Numbered from the stretch's first letter, positions 6,744 to 14,796 are shown. The stretch: DNA of 20,705 bases from Bacilli bacterium (GCA_016282055.1 JAEEJT010000119.1:1-20705), one strand, 5' to 3'. A program made the numbers and translations. The notes: generated by a model not told the origin, from the letters alone.

Positions 6744-8018
6744 ATGTTAGATATAAAAATGATTCGCGAAAACTTAGAAGAAGTAATAGCTCGTTTAAAT
6801 ACTAGACAAAAAGATTATAGTTATTTAAGAGATGTTATTAAAATGGATGATGAAAGAAGAGAAATCATCACAAAAGTTGAATTATTAAAGAAGGAAAGAA
6901 ACGAAAAAAGTAAACTAATTGGAGAATTAAAAAGAAATAAACAAGACGCTACTGAAGTTTTAAATAGTGTTGCAAATATTGGAAATGATATTCAAGAATT
7001 AGATAAAAGAGTTGTTGAATTAGATGAAAAAATTAAAGATGCATTATTAAGAACTCCAAATTTATTACATAAATCAGTTCCAATTGGTAAAGATGAACAC
7101 GATAATGTTGAAATTAGAAAGTTTATGGAACCAACAAAGTTTGATTATACTCCAAAAGCTCATTATGAAATTGGTGAAGCTTTAGATATTTTAGATTTTG
7201 ATAGAGCTGCTAAAATTACAGGAAGTAGATTTGTTGTTTATAAAGGATTAGGTGCTAGATTAGAAAGATCATTAATTGCATTTATGATGGATTTACATAG
7301 CAATAAACATGGATATACTGAAATTATCCCACCATATATTGTAAATAGAGAAAGTATGACAGCTACTGGTCAACTTCCTAAATTTGAGGAAGATGCTTTT
7401 AAATTAACATGCAATGATGGAAACTGGTTTTTAAATCCAACAGCTGAAGTTCCTACTATTAATATGTATAGAAATGAAGTTGTTGACTATGATAAATTAC
7501 CAATTAAACATTGTAGTTATACAATGGCTTTCAGAAGTGAAGCAGGTAGTGCTGGTAGAGACACTAGAGGATTAATTCGTACTCATCAATTTAACAAAGT
7601 AGAATTAATTAAAATTAGTAATGCTAAAGATAGTTATGATGAATTAGAAAAGATGTTGTTAGATTCTGAAGATGTATTAAAAGAGTTAAAATTACCATAT
7701 CATGTTGTAAGTTTAAGCTCAGGAGATATGGGTTTTGGAATGGCAAAAACATATGATATTGAAGTTTGGATTCCTTCTCAAAATTGCTATAGAGAAATCG
7801 GAAGTATCTCAAATGCTGAAGATTATCAAGCAAGACGTGGAAATATTAGAACAAGAAATAAAGAAGGAAAGATGGAATATGTTCATACATTAAATGGTAG
7901 TGGACTAGCTGTAGGAAGAACATTAGTTGCTATTTTAGAAAACTATCAACAACCTGATGGTACTGTTAAAGTTCCTGATGTATTAGTTCCATATATGGGC
8001 TGTGAATATATTAAATAA
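6744..8018 (+). CDS. serS: Seryl-tRNA synthetase
   Basis: Class II synthetase that charges tRNA-Ser with serine. The 424 residues are the normal length. Residues about 30-100 form the N-terminal helical hairpin that holds the long variable arm of tRNA-Ser. The catalytic domain shows NPTAEVPTIN (231-240, serine recognition), motif 2 FRSEAGSAGRDTRGLIRTHQ (263-282) and motif 3 NGSGLAVGRTLVAILENYQ (384-402). AGGAGG at 6733-6738 sits 5 bases before ATG 6744. The gene is controlled by its own promoter and T-box, and ends at a terminator 21 bases after the stop, so it is probably a single-gene unit. All key motifs are intact. Certain. Confidence 0.98.
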   Translation: MLDIKMIRENLEEVIARLNTRQKDYSYLRDVIKMDDERREIITKVELLKKERNEKSKLIGELKRNKQDATEVLNSVANIGNDIQELDKRVVELDEKIKDALLRTPNLLHKSVPIGKDEHDNVEIRKFMEPTKFDYTPKAHYEIGEALDILDFDRAAKITGSRFVVYKGLGARLERSLIAFMMDLHSNKHGYTEIIPPYIVNRESMTATGQLPKFEEDAFKLTCNDGNWFLNPTAEVPTINMYRNEVVDYDKLPIKHCSYTMAFRSEAGSAGRDTRGLIRTHQFNKVELIKISNAKDSYDELEKMLLDSEDVLKELKLPYHVVSLSSGDMGFGMAKTYDIEVWIPSQNCYREIGSISNAEDYQARRGNIRTRNKEGKMEYVHTLNGSGLAVGRTLVAILENYQQPDGTVKVPDVLVPYMGCEYIK

Positions 8019-8038
8019 TTAGGAAATAATCGTTTATT

Positions 8039-8066
8039 AAAAGCAAGGTTAAAATCTTGCTTTTTT
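8039..8066 (+). terminator. Terminator after serS
   Basis: AAAAGCAAG (8039-8047) and CTTGCTTTT (8056-8064) pair over 9 bases with an 8-base loop and run into a T-tract. It lies between serS and the promoter of the ABC transporter gene. Confidence 0.88.
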
Positions 8067-8074
8067 GTTTTTTC

Positions 8075-8103
8075 TTGTTTATATTTTATAATAATGATAT
8101 AAT
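8075..8103 (+). promoter_or_regulatory. Promoter of the ABC transporter operon
   Basis: Extended -10 TGATATAAT (hexamer 8098-8103) with TTGTTT at 8075-8080, 17-base spacer. This would start transcription at about 8110, almost at the ribosome binding site. An alternative TATAAT at 8087-8092 gives a more comfortable leader. One of the two is probably used. Confidence 0.55.
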
Positions 8104-8120
8104 TTTTTTAGGTGATAATT

Positions 8121-10436
8121 ATGATTCAAATCAAAAAACTTTTTAAATCTTATTCTAATAGAAAAAATGAATTTAAAATATTAAAAAATATCAACTTAAA
8201 GTTTGAAAACAATGGTTTTGTTTCAATTTTAGGACCTTCTGGATGTGGTAAAACTACTTTACTTAATCTTATTGGAGGGCTTGATTTTCCTACTTCAGGA
8301 AATATATTAATTGACAATAAAGATATAACTGAATTAAGTTCAAAAAAAATCGACGCTTATAGAAATAATTGTGTTGGTTTTATCTTTCAAAATTCTTTTT
8401 TAATTGAAAATTTAACGGTTTATGAGAATATAAAATTATCATTAGATTTATCAAAAAATAAAACAAAAAATAAAAGAGAACTTGTTAAGCAAAGTTTATT
8501 AAGTGTTGGACTAAATGAATCCTTTTTAAATAAAAAATCTACACAACTTTCTGGTGGTGAACAACAAAGAGTTGCTATTGCAAGAGCAATAATTAATAAA
8601 CCACAAATAATTTTAGCTGATGAACCAACTGGAGCTCTTGATTCGAAAACATCTAAAGATATAATTAAAATTTTAAAAGAATTATCAAAAAAATGTTTAG
8701 TTATTATGGTTACTCATAATGAAGAATTAGCTGTTCAACATTGTGATAGAATTATTAGATTATTTGATGGAAAAATTCAAAGTGATGAAATTTTAAATAA
8801 TAATAATGATATAATGGATGAAGCTAATTTAAGAAGTGTAAAAATGAACTTTTTAACATCTTTTTTGATTAGTATAAAAAACATTATTTCTAATTTATTA
8901 AAGTCATTATTAACTAGTTTTGCTGGATGCATTGGAATTGTTGCAATTATTTTAGTATTAAGTGTATCTAAAGGAACAACTTTATATATTAATGATGTAC
9001 AAAGTAAAGCATTAGAAAGCTATCCCGTAATTGTTAGGAGTAGTGCAGTAATTAGTTCTACTGGTAACATATATTCAAATAGAGTAGAGTATCCTGATGA
9101 TAAAAAAATACTTGTTTCTAATATTTTAACTAATTATGAACATGTTAATAATATTGATGAAAAATTTATTGATTATATTAGTAAACTTGATAAATCTAAA
9201 TATACTATACTTAATTATTCTCAATCTGTAAATTTTAGATTATATTATAATTATGATGGTGAAGTTGAAAGATTATCTAACTCATATTTACAAGAGATGC
9301 TAGACAATGAAGAGTTTATTTTATCGCAATATGATGTTTTAGCAGGAAAGCTTCCAAGTCAATATAATGAACTAGCTCTTGTAGTTGATTCTTATAATAC
9401 TGTCAGTGCTCAAATACTTGATTCATTAGGTTTAGAGTGTGATAAAGATGAATATTCATTTGATGAGATTTTAGACAAAGAATATAAAATTATTGATAAT
9501 AATATTTATTATACTTATGATGAGTTGCGCGATAGATATGTCACAAAAAAAAGTTATGAACAACAATATGATTTATCAAATGATGTTGTAAGAATTACTG
9601 CTATTATAAGAGAAAACAAAAATTGTAGTTTCCCACTTTATTCAACAGGTTTAGTTTATACTACTAAATTAACTGAATATGTTCATCAAAAGGCATTAGC
9701 ATCTGATGTTGTTGTTGATCAATTAAATCGAGGAACAACATATAATGTTACAACTGGTAAAGAATTTACAATAAATACTAGTTTATCTCAAACAAGAACC
9801 ATCGATTATCAATATGAAAGTTTGTTAATATCATTGGGTGCTGTAAAACAAATTACACGTATAAATATTTATAGTTTATCTTTTGAAGATCGAAATTATA
9901 TAGAAAACTATGTTAAAGGTTATTCTGAATATAGTAAGTTAAATAATATTACTTATTATGATTATATGAGTTCTTTATCTAAAGAGTTTCAAACATTTAT
10001 TGAATTATTAACAAAAACATTAGTAATATTTGGTAGTATTTCATTGATTGTTTCGGCTATTATGATTTTTATTACAACATATATATCTGTTATTGAAAGA
10101 AGAAAAGAGATTGGATTATTAAGATGTATTGGAGCTAGAAAGTTAGATATTGTTAAAGTTTTTAGTTCCGAAAATATAATATTAGGTGTTATATCTTGTA
10201 TTTTTGCTGTAATATTTACTCATTTATTAAAAATGCCAATTAATAATATGGTTAGAGGTATTATGAGTAATAATTTGGGTTATAATCCAAGTAATTCTGT
10301 TGATTTTGTTGTGTTTGACAAAAAAATAGTGGTTATTATTTTATTAAGTGGTATAATAATAAATGTAATATCTGGTTTAATACCTTCCGTTAAGGCAAGT
10401 TTTGAGAAACCATCTAAAGTATTGAAAGGAGATTAA
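8121..10436 (+). CDS. MacB-like ABC transporter, ATPase fused to FtsX permease
   Basis: A 771-residue chain joining an ABC ATPase to an FtsX/MacB-type permease. ATPase: Walker A GPSGCGKTT (38-46), Q-loop near FIFQN (88-91), signature LSGGEQQR (143-150), Walker B IILADEPTG (163-171), H-loop His199; all intact. Then one membrane helix at about 262-282, a large predicted extracytoplasmic region of about 350 residues, and three helices at about 634-655, 684-705 and 735-755, with the FtsX feature ERRKEIGLLRCIGA after the second. The start is ATG 8121, 6 bases after AGGTG (8110-8114); an upstream in-frame GTG at 8112 overlaps that site. Such proteins act by mechanotransmission, exporting peptides, drugs or lipoproteins. 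The substrate is unknown. A 210-residue gene follows 1 base after the stop. Confidence 0.9.
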   Translation: MIQIKKLFKSYSNRKNEFKILKNINLKFENNGFVSILGPSGCGKTTLLNLIGGLDFPTSGNILIDNKDITELSSKKIDAYRNNCVGFIFQNSFLIENLTVYENIKLSLDLSKNKTKNKRELVKQSLLSVGLNESFLNKKSTQLSGGEQQRVAIARAIINKPQIILADEPTGALDSKTSKDIIKILKELSKKCLVIMVTHNEELAVQHCDRIIRLFDGKIQSDEILNNNNDIMDEANLRSVKMNFLTSFLISIKNIISNLLKSLLTSFAGCIGIVAIILVLSVSKGTTLYINDVQSKALESYPVIVRSSAVISSTGNIYSNRVEYPDDKKILVSNILTNYEHVNNIDEKFIDYISKLDKSKYTILNYSQSVNFRLYYNYDGEVERLSNSYLQEMLDNEEFILSQYDVLAGKLPSQYNELALVVDSYNTVSAQILDSLGLECDKDEYSFDEILDKEYKIIDNNIYYTYDELRDRYVTKKSYEQQYDLSNDVVRITAIIRENKNCSFPLYSTGLVYTTKLTEYVHQKALASDVVVDQLNRGTTYNVTTGKEFTINTSLSQTRTIDYQYESLLISLGAVKQITRINIYSLSFEDRNYIENYVKGYSEYSKLNNITYYDYMSSLSKEFQTFIELLTKTLVIFGSISLIVSAIMIFITTYISVIERRKEIGLLRCIGARKLDIVKVFSSENIILGVISCIFAVIFTHLLKMPINNMVRGIMSNNLGYNPSNSVDFVVFDKKIVVIILLSGIIINVISGLIPSVKASFEKPSKVLKGD

Positions 10437-10437
10437 T

Positions 10438-11070
10438 ATGAAAGTAGAAGATTTTAAAATATTATTTGTATTTTTTGATTATGATAGATTAAATAACTTT
10501 CATATTTTTCTTAAAGGTAAAAAACCTGCTTTTAAGATTGAAACTCTTTTAAGTACAAAGGAAAATATAAATAGTTTTGATGACTCATATGATTATATTA
10601 TTATTGATGAATCTGATGATGATCAAATTATTTACAAATACAACAAAAAGATTGTTTTAGATATTACTATGATAGAAAAATATATGGAACAATTTAACAA
10701 GTTTTTGGTTAATAATAATTATTATTACACTAATCATGATATGAAATATACTATATATTATTATCAAAATGATGATTTATTAAAGATGTTAAAAATGATT
10801 AATAAATATTATGGTAGTTATGAAGTTGTTTATTCTTATGATGGAATTGAATATAATATAAAAACTGATAAGGATTTAAGAATGATAATTAATTCTTATA
10901 AGAAATATAAACACATTAAGAAAATTGAATTTATTTGTAAAAATTTAGAATTAAAATATGAAAAAGCAAAAGTTCTTGCTTTTTGTTTAGATTATAAATA
11001 TTTTGATACATTTTATGGTGAACTAGAGAAAAGATTAAATGAACTTTCTTTAGCTACATCAGAAGAATAA
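10438..11070 (+). CDS. Uncharacterised 210-residue protein
   Basis: Not recognised. It starts 1 base after the ABC transporter stop, and its ribosome binding site AAAGGAGA (10425-10432) lies inside the end of that gene, so the two are surely co-transcribed. The protein is rich in Tyr, Asn, Asp and Lys, has no signal peptide or long hydrophobic segment, and is probably cytoplasmic. The N-terminal half alternates short hydrophobic strands (ILFVFFDYD, YDYIIIDES) with charged loops, which suggests an alpha/beta fold, perhaps receiver- or Rossmann-like; this is a guess. The C-terminal half has helix-like Lys/Tyr-rich stretches and ends in a Glu/Leu-rich helix. Context suggests a partner or regulator of the transporter. 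The stop leads directly into a bidirectional terminator. Confidence 0.8.
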   Translation: MKVEDFKILFVFFDYDRLNNFHIFLKGKKPAFKIETLLSTKENINSFDDSYDYIIIDESDDDQIIYKYNKKIVLDITMIEKYMEQFNKFLVNNNYYYTNHDMKYTIYYYQNDDLLKMLKMINKYYGSYEVVYSYDGIEYNIKTDKDLRMIINSYKKYKHIKKIEFICKNLELKYEKAKVLAFCLDYKYFDTFYGELEKRLNELSLATSEE

Positions 11071-11072
11071 AA

Positions 11073-11095
11073 AAAAGGCACCAAGAGTGCCTTTT
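11073..11095. terminator. Bidirectional terminator between convergent genes
   Basis: AAAAGGCAC (11073-11081) and GTGCCTTTT (11087-11095) form a 9-bp hairpin with loop CAAGA. It has a T-run on the plus strand and, read backwards, a T-run on the minus strand as well. It ends the ABC transporter operon and the convergent HIT gene, whose stop codon (11094-11096) overlaps the stem. Confidence 0.88.
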
Positions 11096-11492
11096 AATTA
11101 TTTATTTTGTTTGCTAGTTCAATAAATTCCTCTTCAGTTAATTTATTAGGATTTGTATTAAATGAAAATTCTTGAGTATTATATCTTGGAATAATATGAA
11201 TATGGAAGTGATTTACAGCTTGTCCAGCTATTTCATTATTATTATTTATTATATTTACTCCTTTTGCTCCAGTCGCTTTAACAATTTTTAGTGAAAGTTT
11301 TCTAACTAAATCAAATATTTCTTTTGATGTTTCTGAATCTAGGTCTAAGATTGTTTCATAGTGTTTCTTTGGAATAACAAGAGTATGACCTATTGTTAAT
11401 TGAGAAATATCAAGAAAAGCTAAAATTTTTTCATCTTCATATATTTTATATGAACCTATTTCATTATTAATTATTTTACAAAATACACACAT
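11094..11492 (-). CDS. HIT family protein (Hint-like nucleotide hydrolase)
   Basis: A 132-residue histidine triad protein of normal size. The signature HFHIHIIPRY puts the triad at His95, His97 and His99. The N-terminus CVFCKI (Cys2, Cys5) with His44 and His95 resembles the zinc site of bacterial Hint/HIT proteins such as B. subtilis Hit. Members hydrolyse nucleoside phosphoramidates, AMP-lysine-type adducts or dinucleoside polyphosphates; the substrate here is not predictable. GGAGG (minus strand of 11500-11504) lies 7 bases before the start. It is the only minus-strand gene in the window and is divergent from the phosphoesterase operon, sharing a 100-base intergenic region with it. Family assignment is certain; exact substrate is not. 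Confidence 0.95.
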   Translation of the reverse strand: MCVFCKIINNEIGSYKIYEDEKILAFLDISQLTIGHTLVIPKKHYETILDLDSETSKEIFDLVRKLSLKIVKATGAKGVNIINNNNEIAGQAVNHFHIHIIPRYNTQEFSFNTNPNKLTEEEFIELANKINN

Positions 11493-11518
11493 ATATTATC
11501 CTCCATAAAGTCAATAAT

Positions 11519-11524
11519 ATTATA
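11519..11524 (-). promoter_or_regulatory. -10 element of the HIT gene promoter
   Basis: On the minus strand TGTTATAAT gives an extended -10 with hexamer at 11519-11524. The -35 (about TTTCAA near 11542-11547) is weak and overlaps the -35 of the divergent plus-strand promoter. Confidence 0.55.
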
Positions 11525-11541
11525 ACATATATTTTGTTTAA

Positions 11542-11570
11542 TTGAAAATATTATTAGATTATGATAAAAT
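11542..11570 (+). promoter_or_regulatory. Promoter of the DHH phosphoesterase operon
   Basis: TTGAAA (11542-11547), 17-base spacer, and extended -10 TGATAAAAT (hexamer 11565-11570). Transcription would start near 11577, at the ribosome binding site AAGGAGA (11578-11584), so the leader would be very short. Confidence 0.7.
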
Positions 11571-11592
11571 TAACAATAAGGAGATATTTTTT

Positions 11593-12519
11593 ATGTTTAA
11601 AGATATTTTGAAATGTATAGAATCATATAATAGAATTATTATTCATCGTCATAGTAGACCTGATGGAGATGCTTTAGGTAGTCAATTAGGATTAAAGCAT
11701 TTAATTCTTGATAATTTTTCTAATAAGAAAGTATATTGTGTAGGAGATATGACTGCTAGATATAGTTTTATAGGGGAAATGGATGTAATACCCGATTCTT
11801 TTTATGATGATGCTTTGGTTTTTGTTTTAGATTGTGCTGATCCTAAATTAATTAGTGATGATAGATTTCAAAAAGCTAGTAAACTAATTAAAATTGATCA
11901 TCATATTAAATGTTGTGAATATTGTGATCTTGAACTAATTGATGAAAGTTTTGAAAGTTGTTGTGGTTTAATTGGATATTATGCTATTTTAAATAATTTA
12001 AAGTTGAGTAAAGAATCTGCTACTAGTTTATTTACTGGTATTGTAACAGATAGTGGAAGATTTAGATATGATCAAACAACATCAAGAACTTTTTATGTTG
12101 TTAGTAAGTTAATGGAATATGATATTGACACTAATTATATATATGATTCATTATATACAGAATCTTTTGATAATATATTATTAAGAGCTAAATATGTATT
12201 AAAAATTCAATTCAGTGAAAAGAATGTTGCATATATTATGACAACAAAAGAAGAAATAAAAGAAATGAACGTTGATGTATTTTCGATTTCTCGTGGTATG
12301 GTTAATACTATGGCTGGTATTAAAGGTGTTGATATTTGGGTTAATTTTACCGAAGATGAAGATGGAATTATTGCTGAAGTTAGAAGTGGTAAATATAATA
12401 TTAATCCTGTCTGTGTTAAATATGGTGGTGGTGGACATCAAAAAGCTAGTGGTTGTGGTTTAAAGAGTTTTGATGAATGCTATGAAATGATAAAAGACTT
12501 AGAAAAGTTGGTGCAATAA
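11593..12519 (+). CDS. NrnA-like DHH/DHHA1 phosphoesterase, first copy
   Basis: A 308-residue DHH-family phosphoesterase related to NrnA (oligoribonuclease/pAp phosphatase) and to GdpP/PgpH-type dinucleotide hydrolases. Metal ligands are all visible: His20, Asp24 and Asp26 in HSRPDGDALGS, Asp80 in VLDCAD, the DHH triad 102-104, and Asp153 in GIVTDSGRF. The C-terminal DHHA1 substrate-binding domain ends in YGGGGHQKASG. The start is ATG 11593, 8 bases after AAGGAGA; an in-frame TTG at 11542 is the promoter -35 and is rejected. Odd feature: five cysteines in 18 residues (107, 108, 111, 123, 124) just after DHH, absent from the neighbouring paralogue. The stop abuts the start of the second copy. 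Likely substrates are 2-5-nucleotide RNAs, pAp or linear cyclic-dinucleotide products. Confidence 0.92.
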   Translation: MFKDILKCIESYNRIIIHRHSRPDGDALGSQLGLKHLILDNFSNKKVYCVGDMTARYSFIGEMDVIPDSFYDDALVFVLDCADPKLISDDRFQKASKLIKIDHHIKCCEYCDLELIDESFESCCGLIGYYAILNNLKLSKESATSLFTGIVTDSGRFRYDQTTSRTFYVVSKLMEYDIDTNYIYDSLYTESFDNILLRAKYVLKIQFSEKNVAYIMTTKEEIKEMNVDVFSISRGMVNTMAGIKGVDIWVNFTEDEDGIIAEVRSGKYNINPVCVKYGGGGHQKASGCGLKSFDECYEMIKDLEKLVQ

Positions 12520-13497
12520 ATGAATAAAGAATTAATGAATGAAATTTTAAATAACATTAAAGAAAATGATAAGATATTAATTTGTAGACATACACGACCT
12601 GATGGAGATGCTGTTGGATCTACTTTAGGGTTAAAGCATATTTTAAAAGATAGTTTTCCTAATAAAGATGTTAGAGTAATTAATAATGATTATGCTGAGT
12701 ATTTAAATTTTTTAGGTGAAGAAGATAAAGAAGACTTAGAATTTTATAAAGATAGTATTGCTATTATCATTGATACTAGTATACCGTCTAGAGTTTCTAA
12801 TAATCATTATAAAGATTGTAAGATGGTTATACGTATTGATCATCATATTAATCTTGAACCATATGGTAATTTAGAATGGATTGAAGAAGAGAAATCTAGT
12901 GCTAGTGAAATGATTTGTGAGTTTTATTTGGCTTTTAAAGATGAATTAGTTTTATCTAAAGAGGCTGCAACTTGTATTTATACTGGAATTGTAACAGATA
13001 GTGGAAGATTTAAATTCGATAGTTGTAATGGCGATACATTAAGAAAGGCTAGTGTTCTATTGGATAAAGGAATAGATGTTGATAGTTTATTTGCTCATCT
13101 ATATTTAACTGATGAAAGATCTTTAAAGTTAAAAGGACATATGCTTAATAATTTTAAAATTACTCCAAATGGTGTTGCATATATTTATGTTACTAAAAAA
13201 TTACAAAAGAAATTTAATTTAACAAGTGATGAAAGCAGTGCAATGATATCTGTTATTGAATCCATTAAAGGATGTTTGATGTGGATTGCTTTTATAGATA
13301 CTCCAGATAAATCTATTCGTGTTAGATTAAGAAGTAGATTTGTTAATGTAAATGAGATTGCTGAAAAATATCGAGGTGGAGGACACGCTAAAGCTAGTGG
13401 TGGAACTGTTTATAATAAAAAAGAAATTAATAGTTTATTAATGGATGCAGATAAAGTATTAAAGGAATATAAGGAAAATAATGAGGGTTGGCTATGA
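12520..13497 (+). CDS. NrnA-like DHH/DHHA1 phosphoesterase, second copy
   Basis: A 325-residue paralogue of the gene just upstream, starting directly after its stop codon. Metal-binding motifs are intact: His24, Asp28 and Asp30 in RHTRPDGDAVGS, Asp85 in IIIDTS, the DHH triad 107-109, Asp160 in GIVTDSGRF, and RGGGHAKASGG in the DHHA1 domain. It matches the first copy over the whole length but is clearly diverged, so the duplication is old or the pair was inherited. No strong ribosome binding site is seen; coupled translation is likely. It ends in TGA, the only TGA stop among the complete genes here, overlapping the surE start by ATGA. Two intact copies suggest different substrates (short RNA versus pAp or pApA) or one oligomeric assembly. 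Confidence 0.92.
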   Translation: MNKELMNEILNNIKENDKILICRHTRPDGDAVGSTLGLKHILKDSFPNKDVRVINNDYAEYLNFLGEEDKEDLEFYKDSIAIIIDTSIPSRVSNNHYKDCKMVIRIDHHINLEPYGNLEWIEEEKSSASEMICEFYLAFKDELVLSKEAATCIYTGIVTDSGRFKFDSCNGDTLRKASVLLDKGIDVDSLFAHLYLTDERSLKLKGHMLNNFKITPNGVAYIYVTKKLQKKFNLTSDESSAMISVIESIKGCLMWIAFIDTPDKSIRVRLRSRFVNVNEIAEKYRGGGHAKASGGTVYNKKEINSLLMDADKVLKEYKENNEGWL

Positions 13498-14213
13498 GAA
13501 TTCTTATAACTAATGATGATGGTATTGATTCTTATGGTTTAAAGGAATTAGTAAGTATTGCCAAGAATTATGGTGAAGTAATGGTTGTTGCACCATCATC
13601 TGAACAAAGTTGTATGAGTCAATCAAGAAACTTAAGAAGAAAAATTGAGTATAAAAAGGTTGATGTTTTTGATGATATAGTAACATATACAATTGATAGT
13701 ACTCCTACTGATTGTGTTTGTTTTGCTTATTATGGATTAAAATATGATTTTGATATTGTCTTTTCTGGAGTTAATAAAGGATTAAATCTTGGTCATGATA
13801 TTTTATACTCTGGAACTTGTGCGGCTGTATTTGAAGCTGGTGGCTTAGGAAAGAAAGGCATTAGTTTTAGTTGTCATCGTAGTAGTTTTGATGGTATAAA
13901 ATATATTAAAGAAACTATTGATTATATATTTAATAATTTAATAGATAAAGCCAACTTATTTAATGTTAATTTACCAAACGTTTCTAAAGGGATAAAAATA
14001 ACAAGACAAGGTGGAATTAATTTCTCTACAGAATTTAAACTAGATAATCTTGATCATGGATTAACATATACATATGGAGATGATATAACTAGTTGTGATA
14101 GTGACAAGTTATACCTTGATACAGCATGTGTTATGAATAATTATATTTCAATTACTCCTATGACTAATGATAGAACAGATATTGAAATTTATAATAAGTT
14201 GACTAATAAGTAA
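13494..14213 (+). CDS. surE: 5'/3'-nucleotidase SurE
   Basis: Metal-dependent nucleoside monophosphatase of 239 residues, the usual size. The N-terminus MRILITNDDGIDSYG has the Asp8-Asp9 metal pair. VVAPSSEQSCMSQS holds the conserved Ser, and SGVNKGLNLG (91-100) the Asn94 ligand, followed by YSGTCAAVFEA. The start is ATG 13494, with GAGGG (13483-13487) 6 bases upstream; an in-frame TTG at 13488 is rejected because family proteins begin at this Met. ATGA overlap with the DHH gene indicates one operon. SurE also shows exopolyphosphatase activity in some species. With the DHH enzymes it could complete breakdown of short RNA to nucleosides. No convincing terminator follows; a new promoter begins within 10 bases. 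Confidence 0.95.
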   Translation: MRILITNDDGIDSYGLKELVSIAKNYGEVMVVAPSSEQSCMSQSRNLRRKIEYKKVDVFDDIVTYTIDSTPTDCVCFAYYGLKYDFDIVFSGVNKGLNLGHDILYSGTCAAVFEAGGLGKKGISFSCHRSSFDGIKYIKETIDYIFNNLIDKANLFNVNLPNVSKGIKITRQGGINFSTEFKLDNLDHGLTYTYGDDITSCDSDKLYLDTACVMNNYISITPMTNDRTDIEIYNKLTNK

Positions 14214-14220
14214 TAAATAC

Positions 14221-14248
14221 TTGATTTTTTCAAAATTTAGTGTAAAAT
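14221..14248 (+). promoter_or_regulatory. Promoter of rpoE
   Basis: TTGATT (14221-14226), 16-base spacer, TAAAAT (14243-14248). Transcription would begin near 14255, just before the ribosome binding site AAAGGAG at 14261-14267. Confidence 0.6.
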
Positions 14249-14274
14249 AATAATAACTTTAAAGGAGAATTTAT

Positions 14275-14787
14275 ATGAAAAAAGAATATATAAATAAATC
14301 ATTCATTGAAATTGCTATTGAATTAATGGAAAATGATACTAGTTTTAAACCTCGTACTTTAGATAGTTTAACAGCTGAAGTTTTTGAATTAAAAGGATTA
14401 AACTATAAAGAGGAAAAAGAATTAGTTGGTCAATTCCAAATTGATTTCATGCTTTGTGGATTATTTGTTTGTTGTGGTGAAACAAAGAAGAATGAAAAAC
14501 TTTGGGATTTAAAATCTAGACAAAAACATGATGTTATCGATAAAGATGCATATTTAATCGATGATCCATATGAAGATGATGAAGATGTATTAAATAATGA
14601 ATTAAAAGATGATACATATGATGCTGAATCAGATGAATTTGATGATAATGATGATAATAATATCGATGATGACGATGATGAAACTGAAGAAAAAGATGAG
14701 ATTGAAGAAGAATTCGAACTTATGAATAATGAATATTATGAAGATGATGAATTAGATGAAGATAAGTTCGATGATGTTGATGAATAG
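14275..14787 (+). CDS. rpoE: RNA polymerase delta subunit RpoE
   Basis: Delta subunit of the RNA polymerase of Firmicutes, which speeds core recycling and raises selectivity at weak promoters. The 170 residues show the classical two parts: an N-terminal HARE-HTH winged-helix domain (about 1-85, with SFIEIAIELMENDT, the conserved QFQIDFMLCGLFV and the end KLWDLKSR) and a disordered C-terminal tail (about 98-170) made almost wholly of Asp and Glu. The tail competes with nucleic acid on core enzyme in the Bacillus protein. It has its own promoter, ribosome binding site AAAGGAG at 7 bases, and its own terminator, so it is monocistronic. Not to be confused with sigma-E, which has the same gene symbol in Proteobacteria. 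Confident from architecture. Confidence 0.93.
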   Translation: MKKEYINKSFIEIAIELMENDTSFKPRTLDSLTAEVFELKGLNYKEEKELVGQFQIDFMLCGLFVCCGETKKNEKLWDLKSRQKHDVIDKDAYLIDDPYEDDEDVLNNELKDDTYDAESDEFDDNDDNNIDDDDDETEEKDEIEEEFELMNNEYYEDDELDEDKFDDVDE

Positions 14788-14796
14788 AATAAGTAT

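Noticed and set aside
8112..8120. GTG start 3 codons upstream for the ABC transporter
   Set aside because: The GTG lies inside the AGGTGA ribosome binding site that serves ATG 8121.
11542..11592. TTG start adding 17 residues to the first DHH protein
   Set aside because: This stretch holds the promoter (TTGAAA and TGATAAAAT) and the ribosome binding site; ATG 11593 is correctly spaced.
13488..13493. TTG start for surE
   Set aside because: The SurE family begins MRILxTNDDG, which fits ATG 13494 with GAGGG at the right distance.
14208..14228. Hairpin AAGTA-N5-TACTT followed by GATTTTTT after surE
   Set aside because: The stem has only 5 mostly A-T pairs and coincides with the -35 of the rpoE promoter; too weak to call a terminator.
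14580..14784. GAT/GAA repeat tract in rpoE as a DNA repeat
   Set aside because: It is explained by the Asp/Glu-rich tail that is normal for the delta subunit.
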